Origin: Cladopsammia gracilis
Lineage: Eukaryota; Cnidaria; Anthozoa; Scleractinia; Dendrophylliidae
Direction: 5' to 3'
NCBI GenBank assembly: GCA_022457155.1
Contig: JAJGOT010000287.1
Location: forward strand, 84,501-148,500
DNA length: 64,000 nucleotides
Position 1 is the first letter of the stretch; every line of letters starts with the position of its first letter. The notes under the pieces are model-generated. The model was given only the letters and a program-made list of their open reading frames with translations, was not told where the DNA came from and searched no databases. The position numbers and the translations under genes are program-made. This document shows, piece after piece, positions 56,336 through 64,000 of this stretch.

Positions 56336-56875
56336 ATGTCATTAAATGTCAGAGGGCTAAGAAATCAGGTTAAAAGAAGAAGTATTTTTAGGTTTTTAAA
56401 AGACCAGAATTGCTTATTTTATTTTTTGCAAGAAATTTATTCAAAACCAGGTGATGAAACAGTTTGGAGGAGTGAGTGGGGAGGTGACATTTTCTTTTCA
56501 CACGGCTCAATCCACAGTAGAGGTGTTTGTATCTTAATTAACCCCTTATATGGTCAGACGGTTAACAACTTTAACAAAGACCAAAATGGGAGAATTATCT
56601 CAGTGGACATAGCTTCTGAAGCAGGCAATTTATCTGTATGTAATATTTATGCTCCAAATAACTTACAACAGCAAAATGAATTTTTGCGTTCTTTACATGA
56701 ATATTTAATGTCTAACACAGATATTGGGAATCTAGTTATAGGAGGTGACTGGAATGTTGCTCTTTATGCCATTGACAAAATAGGTGGGGCGGCGTGGAAG
56801 CCACATACTTACCGAAACAATATCATATCAATGATGAGAGAACTTGAGCTTGTTGACATACGACCAAATGGGTAG
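56336..56875 (+). pseudogene. Inner LINE ORF2 endonuclease, truncated
   Basis: ATG 56336, MSLNVRGLRNQVKRR..., an APE-type endonuclease start. It includes FLQEIYSK (catalytic Glu region), VCNIYAPN and VIGGDWNVALY (catalytic Asp/Asn). It stops at 56873-56875, at or next to a deletion junction. The C-terminal part with the final SDH box is missing. Confidence 0.75.
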
Positions 56876-56876
56876 T

Positions 56877-57920
56877 GAATCCTGGAAGGTTATCCCAAAC
56901 TATTATTTCGATAAATATGGTGGCTTAAAATTCCTATTGCACTGTAACTATGATGAAAAGTTTCTCGAGCAGGCAAAATTCCCGCACTTCTACAAGCAGA
57001 TGTTACTGTATTTCTCTGAACTTAAAGCATTATATAATCCAGAATCTGATCAGGAATTGATCCTATTTAATAATAAAGAAATTCGAATTAACAGTCAAAC
57101 CATCTTTTATCGGAGTTGGTTCAGTAGGAATATTATTTTTATCCACGATCTGTTGAAGGCGGATGGAAAAATTCTCCCTTACGCAGAGTTCATCCGAAAA
57201 TACGAACTGAGCTGTAATTTCCTAACATACATGCAAGTTGTATCTGCAATACCTCAGACCCTCATCATTAAGGCAAGGATAAAATGTCCAGATAAAACTA
57301 TTCTTCTTTCAGAGTACGAGTTTCAGCTGTCTAGGGATAATACCATAAATTTACTTAAACTAAAAAACAGGGATTACTACTGGCTTTTGATAAATAAGGA
57401 CAAGCAAGTATTGAAGGCAAGCGTAAAGTGGGAGAGAGATTTACAGTCAGACATGGTGCGGATTGACTCTTTTTTTAGTCGTGTAAAATATATTTCTAGA
57501 GAAAACAAGCTGAGAGAATTTTACTTCAAACTTTTGCACAGAATAATTGTTACAAAGAGAGAACTGCATTTATTTGGTATTAAAAATGATATGCTTTGCA
57601 TTTACTGTCGAGAAAATGATTCCATTATTCACACTTTTTCTAATTGTCAGTGGTCTAAAGAGTTTTTCTTGGAAGTTATTAAGTGGTTTAACAAAGAAAA
57701 TGGCACCTCTTTCTCCTTATCCCCAATGGAAATTCTCTTCGGCACGAACTCCTCCAAGACTGACATGATTACCAATAATTTAAACTGTACTCTCCTCTTT
57801 GCTAAATATTACCTCTATACCCAAAAGCTAGCACAGAAAAACCTATCTTTAGAAGAATTTGTAGTTAAATTAAACTGTCGATCTCATTTAGAAAAATTCC
57901 CTCTGCAATCTAAAACATAA
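56877..57920 (+). pseudogene. Inner LINE ORF2 C-terminal domain
   Basis: Resumes beyond the RT (ESWKVIPNYYFDKYGG...). It carries the C-terminal Cys/His motif CIYCRENDSIIHTFSNC and ends TAA 57920. Open throughout, but it lacks RT, so it is not an enzyme. Confidence 0.75.
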
Positions 57921-58130
57921 GTATTATATAAATTAAAACATACTGTTAACTATTGAAGTTATCAAATGATTAGTGCAGTTTCAGACTATAAACAAAAATT
58001 GAAATTGCCAACGCCAACCCAGTCTCGGAATGTCTAGTGTAGTGTATTGCTGTAACATCTTGTCATGTATTCCTTTGTATTGTAACCTTTCAAATTGCTT
58101 GTTAAGTAAATGTTTTGCATAAATTAAAAA

Positions 58131-60085
58131 ATCTAAGAACACTGCAAGTAGAATTAGCAATGTTCTTCCCCAACTTATACACAGAGACCAAACTGGATAC
58201 GTGAAGGGTAGATACATTGGACAAAATATCAGATTAATACAAGATATAATGAAAATAACTTCACTAGAAAACCAACCCTGTATGGCAATCTTCGTCGATT
58301 TCAAAAAAGCCTTTGATTCGGTAAATTGGGATTTTTTAGCCAAGGTATTAGAAGCATTTAATTTTGGCCCACAAATTAGAAAATGGATAAACGTACTTTA
58401 CACGGATATCACCAGCTGTGTCATCAACAACGGGTACGCCTCGGAATTTTTTTCACTCCAAAGGGGTGTTAGACAAGGTTGCCCATTATCCGGTATCCTC
58501 TTTGTTCTCTGCACAGAAATTCTAGCACATGCAATCAGAAATGATAAGAATATTAAAGGGATACAAATCTATAACAAAGAATATAAAGTATCTCAAACGC
58601 CGATGATACTACAGCTTTCGTTGCCGATGCATTGTCGGCAAGAAATTTGTTTAAAGTGCTACGCGCATTCCAAGAGACGTCGGGCCTGGAATAAATACGT
58701 CAAAAACCGAAGGGATGTGGCTTGGATCCTGCAGGCATAACACATCAACTCCTTTTGATATAGCTTGGCCTTCAGAGCCGATATACGCCCTGGGAATTTA
58801 TTTCTCTTACAATGAGGTTACCGTCTTCAAAAAGAATTTTGAAGAAAAGCTAAATTCGATGAAGAATATCTTAAATCTTTGGAAAACAAGAAATCTTACT
58901 CTCCACGGCCGTATAATCATTCTTAAAAGCCTCGCTCTCTCCAAGCTTGTCTACAACACATCCGTACTCTCCTTCCCACCGGAATTTATATCCACAGTTA
59001 AGTCTGCTATATCACAATTTGTTTGGAATACCCTTCCTAAAATCAAACACAATACAATGATTGGTCCAAAAATAAAAGGAGGTTTAGATATGCCGGATTT
59101 TGAAATAATTAATAATGCCTTGAAGGTAACCTGGATAAAAAGGTTGTATGAAAGCAGCAATGATGCGAGTTGGAGCCACATACCCCTTGCTTTTTTAAAG
59201 CGAGTAGGTGGGATTTTTCTTTTCAAGTGCAATTATGACCTAAAATCCCTTAAATTAGAACTTCCTATACAATTTTTTAGAGACGCTTTAAGTATCTGGC
59301 AGATGATAAACCAACAAACTCCTGAAAATAAAGAACAGGTGTTAAACGAAATCCTGTGGAACAACCGGTTTATTAAAATCAATGGATACTCAGTCTATTA
59401 TAAAAATTGGTACAACGCAGGAGTGATCAGGATCAAAGATATTTTTTATGATAACGACTTTTTGACTTTTAATGATTTTTGCCGCACATTCCGAGTTAAA
59501 ACCAATTTCTTGACATATTATGGCCTATGTAATGCTATTCCCAAAAACTGGATCCGCCTTTTGAAGCAACCCAACTTAAATGGTACCCATAGCAATAATA
59601 ACAATAATGTGGAGACTGATGTGGATAAAATTCCGTTAAACGTGCTTTCATGTAAATTGGCTGCTAAATTTTTAATTGAACAGAAATTCATACCCCCTAC
59701 AGCAGAACAAAGAATGATACAAGCAAATTTTAATAGGCAAACGATACAAACCATTTACAGTATTCCTTTTAGAGTGACAAAGGATATTAGACTCGCTATA
59801 TTCCAATTCAAAATTATACACCACATCTTGCCAACTAATGCAACTCTATTCAGAGATAAGATAATTCAATATGACAATTGTCATCTTTGTGATGAAAAAC
59901 AGACTTTAAAACATCTTTTTGTTCTATGCCCAGACGTTCAAGTCTTTTGGAAAACTTTCTGCAACTGGTGGAATGTAAAGAATGACGATTTTTTCGTTTT
60001 AAATGAGCATATTATCATCAGCGAGGGCGACCACACTATCTCATTGAGGATACTTAGTGACTGTTTTGTCATTTGTTTTTGCTGA
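58131..60085 (+). pseudogene. Outer LINE ORF2, RT core to C-terminus
   Basis: The frame to about 58593 includes IFVDFKKAFDSVNWDFL (motif A) and LQRGVRQGCPLSGILF (motif B). A frameshift at 58594-58600 falls exactly at the position of the catalytic Asp-Asp box; downstream sequence continues in another frame (MWLGSCRHNTSTPFDI... to the stop at 60085). The C-terminal zinc-knuckle-like CHLCDEKQTLKHLFVLC is preserved. The copy is dead as a reverse transcriptase. Confidence 0.8.
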
Positions 60086-60300
60086 AAGAACACTGATTTA
60101 TGAACACTGATGTTTTTTTTAAACGTTGGGGGAGATGTTGTGTTTTGATTCCGCGTATGATTATGTTGTGATTGTGATCTATGACATCGATGACAGTTGA
60201 GCTATGTTACGTATATAATTAGGACATAAGATAGCTTAGGACATTCAAGAGGTTGTAATCAGACAGTACAAAATAAAATATGATAATGGAAATATTTCGT

Positions 60301-60906
60301 GTTAGTTGAATACGTTGAATACAACACCTTGAAACCGCTGAAATTGTAATTTTAGTCTAATATTAAAACAGGGTTGTCTGGACTTATTAATACTTAAAGG
60401 GATGACTATATACTCAATGTATTTAAGCTATTAACTACTTTACACAGTTTAATGGTCTCCTGAGTAATTTAAACCTTCATTTTTTTCAACTTACTCACAG
60501 AGCAACTCAATAAGTAAATCTCCCTGAGGCCAATCAAAGGCTCTTAAGAGCCAACCAGTGAATAAGAAATGCTAATGCATAACGCTATATTGTGGTAAGC
60601 TTATGTTTTCACACTGACACGGTTCGATATATTTTTTAAATTAAACATAAGGATTTTTGCAAACACACACAAAAAAGTACATCACTTTCATAATGTACAG
60701 TCTGAAGAAAAAAGAACTCGGTCCTAATCCACAAACCATCGCAAAACACATACTAAGATAAGACTAAATTTTGAGCTGAGTGATGGAACGAGTGAGTGGT
60801 AATGCAATATTGTGGGGTTTTTTGGAAATTAAATGTAACGACTTTTGACAAATGCAAACAAACAAAAAAAACCAGTAATTTTCAGTTCGAAAAAAAAAGA
60901 AAAATC
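60301..60906. other. Non-coding interval with weakly repeated motifs
   Basis: GCAATATTGTGG/GCTATATTGTGG followed by AAATTAAA-rich sequence occurs near 60583 and 60803, perhaps two old copies of the tRNA-like repeat family that follows. No gene. Confidence 0.3.
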
Positions 60907-60966
60907 CGTCTGGACGAGAATCGAACTCACGTCCTTTGGCTCTGTTGTCTGATCGCTTGGTCAAAT
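60907..60966 (-). repeat. tRNA-like sequence (SINE head)
   Basis: On the minus strand, GAGTTCGATTCTC is a good B box with a pairing T stem, following GACCAAGCGATCAGACAACA. The A box is degenerate. Poly-T on the minus strand lies just beyond it. Sequence to the right (TTGTTATTTCAATGAAGATA) matches that beside the 14387-14457 unit (TTATTATTTCAAGGAAGATA). Confidence 0.5.
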
Positions 60967-61061
60967 TTTGTTATTTCAATGAAGATATGCAAAGAGTTTA
61001 CATCTGAGTGATGGAACAAATGAGCGAGCAAGCGAGCGAGTGAATAGGCTGCCATTACTGA

Positions 61062-61098
61062 TAACCCGTTCATTACACTTGCGCGTATTCACGGGTTA
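61062..61098. repeat. Short inverted-repeat module, copy 2
   Basis: TAACCCGT...ACGGGTTA, 37 bp, the same as 14757-14793. A GAGCGAGCAAGCGAGCGAG run precedes it. Confidence 0.65.
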
Positions 61099-63221
61099 AC
61101 AAAAAGATATGAAAAGCTACAAAAGCAGTCTGCAGCATGTCACTGGGCAAATTTGGTCAACTTCGTAATCCTTTTAAAAAATTGAAACCCCTGGAACACA
61201 GAATATTACTGTACTTTCATCAGCCATTAAAATTTATCGATAAGTTTGATTTCAGACAGCAACATTTAATCCCATGAATGAAAAATCCATTGTGAGTATC
61301 AGCAATATCATTATATTATTACAAATAGATTTCAATTGGCCATCAGATAATTATGTCCTTTGATTTTTAAAACAATGTCAGACGTCAATTTTAGCATGTG
61401 CTTGGACTCAGGAGACTTCTACTTCAAAAAATGACTTCTCTGTCCTTTTATTTTGTGCTTGTTCATTTATAACAGTAGTTCAAAGCACGATCGTGAGACA
61501 ACAGCATGAATGTTTTTAATTTTGACTTCCAGGTCTATTTCTTTGGACAATTTTCGATACGAAGCTAGTGGATCTCTTTTGAATACAGTTAATTTTGCTT
61601 ATTTCTACTCTAAGTTTATTGTACAAATTGCCACACAAGTAACATAATTTGGAAAGTCGCACAGTCTTTGGGTTTTCGTTTATGGGCGTTGCTGGTTTCT
61701 CAAAGTTTTTACCCTGATATTGAGAGCAACTGGACACAAATGTAATTCAGAATAGCAACAAAAAAAGTCTTACAATCTACCTAAAGACGGAGCTACGCCA
61801 TGTGCATCCAAAACTTGATGGTTGCACGTTGCACGTTTATTTACCGTTGTTCCTGGGCTCTAGAGAAGGGAACATTGAAACAGTGTGTTATCTGCTTGTA
61901 AACTTTGCAAAACGCAAACTGCCGACAGCATTGACAGAACTCCGGAAAATATCGCCAAACTGAGACACCACCGTGATGTGGAATTGCTTACAGACCGGTC
62001 GCTGGGATGTAACTCACATACCGGAAGTAGTGTTAACAGTAATAACCCGAAGTGGAAGCAGCGGAAGAAGGCACAGCAAAACGAGGAACAGTACCAGTGA
62101 AATATGGCGCGACACGGACCGAAAACAATCATATTATCATATCGGAATTCAACTGCGTTGTTGCAGTTATATAGTGTTATGTAAGGGGACGACCATTTAA
62201 CTTTTGAGGAGAGAGGGGGGGTGATTTCAGCAAAAATATCTGGTAAAAGACCCGGAACGAAAAAATATAATAAGAAACACCACAAAAAAAATAATAATAA
62301 ACTTAAGTGCTTGTCATCAGGCAATCTTTCTTGTCAATTCTTTTAGCAAAAACCCACGACGCACGACCCACCCACGAACCCCATTCAGTTTCTCCCCCGG
62401 GTTCTACTGTATTGTTTGTGTTTCGCCGGCGGGCAACTCGAACACTGTAGTTAATAAAAGTGTGAACTTGCCGCTGTGGACAATCACAGACAGCGCATCG
62501 GTGTGCCGCTGTTTACCGTCATTTTTAGGCTTAATATTTGTAAACTCAGTAAAGTAAAATGCACTCCTTAGTTTGCTAAAAATTAAGGTCCTGTTAATTG
62601 ATAACCCCGGATATATGGTGAGCTTCTAGCTCGGCCAATAATTTAGGAATGGGAGCAAGCAAGCGGTTTTTGTAAACAAAGCAATTATTCTACAGAGTGA
62701 ATGTGAAGTCAATGAACTAGTGGTGTGCGCCCGGGAACTGTGCACGGGTGAAACTGATATCACAGTGGTTAGTTTTAAGGTTTCTTTTTCAACTGAAAAC
62801 ATCACTGCGGTGGTCACAAATTGTGCTGCGTCGACGGTGAAATCAAACACAAGTTGAAAACAAATGGAATTTGCCGCGGTACCGAAGTATTCAGTGAAAG
62901 TGTGATATTTAAATTTTCCGCATCGATTTTCCAAGTCTTGTTTATAAATAGTCATCTTTGGTCAATATCCGGATAACAAAATTCATTTAAATCTCCGAAC
63001 TGAAATGGACTTCATCTGCATTTCACTTCGTCGGTCTCTTTTTTGCAAAACAAAACAAAAAACAAAGCTGACAAGGACAATAACGCAATTCTCACGCCTC
63101 ACGCATTCTGATTAATTAAAACAAAGTAGGTTTAAATAAGCGGCTTCTATCTTTTAAAATTCGTACTAAACTGAGCCAGTCACACAACCGAGCTAGAGCA
63201 ATAGTCTGATCGTGAGCAATT
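61099..63221. other. Interval with no firm gene
   Basis: A plus-strand frame at 61885-62100 (MLSACKLCKTQTADSIDRTPENIAKLRHHRDVELL..., Lys/Gln-rich end) is protein-like but lacks clear context. Minus-strand frames at 61516-61737 and 62626-62955 are not recognised. No RNA gene or repeat stands out. Confidence 0.3.
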
Positions 63222-63383
63222 ATGGAGGAAACTAATGGCGCATGGTATTTTAAGGAAAATGAAGACGGTGTCTTCGTCAAGCTAAACGAAGAAAGGGTAA
63301 AAAACAGAAAGGGGAACTTGATGGAACTAGTCCTGGAGGTTAAAGAAAGCCCAACCAAAGGACGGGATAATAACCACGTTGTA
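63222..63383 (+). CDS. First coding exon of an unknown gene
   Basis: ATG 63222 (MEETNGAWYFKENEDGVFVKLNEERVKNRKGNLMELVLEVKESPTKGRDNNHVV) leads to a textbook donor, GTA|GTAAGTG, at 63383. 54 codons, phase 0. Acidic and basic residues alternate; no domain recognised. The rest of the gene would lie beyond the window end unless disrupted. Confidence 0.45.
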
Positions 63384-63669
63384 GTAAGTGTTTTTCTTGA
63401 AATTTGTAACTTAGGTAATAATCAGGGCTCGAAATTAACCGACTCGCACCCTCGCAAAATGCGAGTCAAAAGAATATCGTCTACTAAATATTTGCGAGTG
63501 GGTATTCCTCCAGCAAAACTTCAAAGAGAAGCCAAACGATGTAGAAGAATTTTGTGGTGAAAAAGCTATGCATATAGGGTAGATAACGAATGGCAGCCAC
63601 TGGCAATTGGTTGTATGTAGAACTTGTGCGTATTTCAGCTCCATAGTTGCGCTCGCAAATATGAATGAG

Positions 63670-63983
63670 TAGGTAAGGTAGGTAAGGTAGGTAAAGTCGC
63701 ACTCGCGCCACGATGGCCCACACGGCCGGAGCTTAACCCGGTTTCCGTACCATGAAGCAACTAGGAATATTGCTACTCCCCCCCTGGATGGGATGCTAGT
63801 CCATCGCAGGGTTACCCCCAGCATTTTGTCGCCGGTACCCATTTATACACCTGGGTGGAGAGAGACAGTGTGGAGTAAAGTTTCTTGTCTAAGGAAACAA
63901 CACGACGGCAGAGACCAGGCTCGAACCACCGACCTTCAGGTTGAAAGTCTGACGCGCTAACCACTAGACCACCGTGCCGCCCA
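63670..63983 (-). mobile_element. tRNA-derived SINE with perfect target duplication
   Basis: The minus strand begins GTGGGCGGCACGGTGGTCTA (A-box region), then GTGGTTCGAGCC (B box), a body containing TGCGATGGACTAGCATCCCA and a tandem tail (TACCT)n, seen as AGGTAAGGTAGGTAAGG at 63670-63690 on the plus strand. CAAATATGAATGAG flanks it at 63656-63669 and 63984-63997. Complete from head to tail, 314 bp; a LINE-mobilised retroposon. Confidence 0.85.
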
Positions 63984-64000
63984 CAAATATGAATGAGCTC

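Larger units (their letters stand above)
55008..58130 (+). mobile_element. Inner LINE, internally deleted, intact ORF1, 13-bp target duplication
   Basis: A 3123-bp insertion flanked by ATCTAAGAACACT at 54995-55007 and 58131-58143. It has a short 5' UTR, ORF1 (55093-56004), the start of an ORF2 endonuclease (56336-56875), then directly an ORF2 C-terminal part (about 56877-57920) and a 3' UTR ending TAAATTAAAAA. The reverse transcriptase and the end of the endonuclease are deleted, so the copy must have been mobilised in trans if the deletion preceded insertion. Confidence 0.85.
54640..60300 (+). mobile_element. Outer L1/Tx1-like LINE, 5'-truncated, interrupted
   Basis: Consists of 54640-55007 plus 58131-about 60300. 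The left part encodes the RT entry region (LTNQECFETLKICAKDKCPGSDG...) and LENWRPISLLNIDYKILSKN. The right part resumes in the same region (ASRISNVLPQLIHRDQTGYVKGR...). It is split by the inner LINE at 55008-58130. The 3' end is not sharply defined; an A-rich segment lies near 60270-60300. Confidence 0.75.

Overview
The window reads as animal nuclear DNA, most likely from an anthozoan cnidarian such as a stony coral. This is inferred from AT-rich sequence, spliced genes with ordinary GT-AG introns, dense relics of many transposon classes, and several gene families I associate with coral genomes. No bacterial operons, rRNA genes, CRISPR arrays or functional tRNA genes are visible. Most recognisable coding sequence belongs to mobile elements or to multi-copy families that look transposon-derived. 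All family names come from motif reading, not from database searches.

Layout, 0-15 kb: a small two-exon coiled-coil gene (minus) with a LINE fragment in its intron; an integrase-like gene (minus); a CGATCG-rich satellite; an internally deleted BEL/Pao retrotransposon invaded by a Penelope-like element (PLE) that carries two hammerhead-ribozyme-like motifs; a spliced gene (DUF6589-like?) whose coding exon is split by a 1.4 kb DNA transposon; a PIF/Harbinger-type MITE; and a decayed RecQ-like helicase gene (minus) containing a TTAA-flanked non-autonomous transposon.

15-29 kb: mostly non-coding and repetitive. It holds a LINE 3' end, a palindrome with an NRF-1-like core, a ~155 bp tandem array interrupted by two inverted-repeat elements, a Crypton-type tyrosine recombinase pseudogene and a 27-bp-arm foldback.

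29-39 kb: a multi-exon gene of unknown function with a zinc-binding N-terminus, an RNase H/DDE-like central region and a C-terminal C2H2 finger; an isolated Ulp1/C48 cysteine protease exon; and a protein kinase gene with HND in place of HRD, next to a divergent C2H2-finger ORF.

39-44 kb: a nearly complete Ngaro-type tyrosine-recombinase retrotransposon (Gag, RT-RNase H, recombinase) with diagnostic split direct repeats A1 - ORFs - B1-A2-B2. 44-54 kb: tandem repeats, a cluster of p53-like half-sites, a ten-exon OTU-protease/zinc-finger gene carrying frame lesions, and orphan exons. 54-60 kb: an L1/Tx1-like LINE interrupted inside its reverse transcriptase by a second, internally deleted LINE that keeps ORF1 and is flanked by a 13-bp target duplication. 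60-64 kb: tRNA-derived repeats, a first coding exon and a complete SINE with a 14-bp target duplication.

The genes do not form one pathway. The window is best understood as stacked insertions, several of which can be ordered in time: PLE into BEL/Pao, LINE into LINE, DNA transposon into exon, two elements into a satellite, and PLE fragment into intron.
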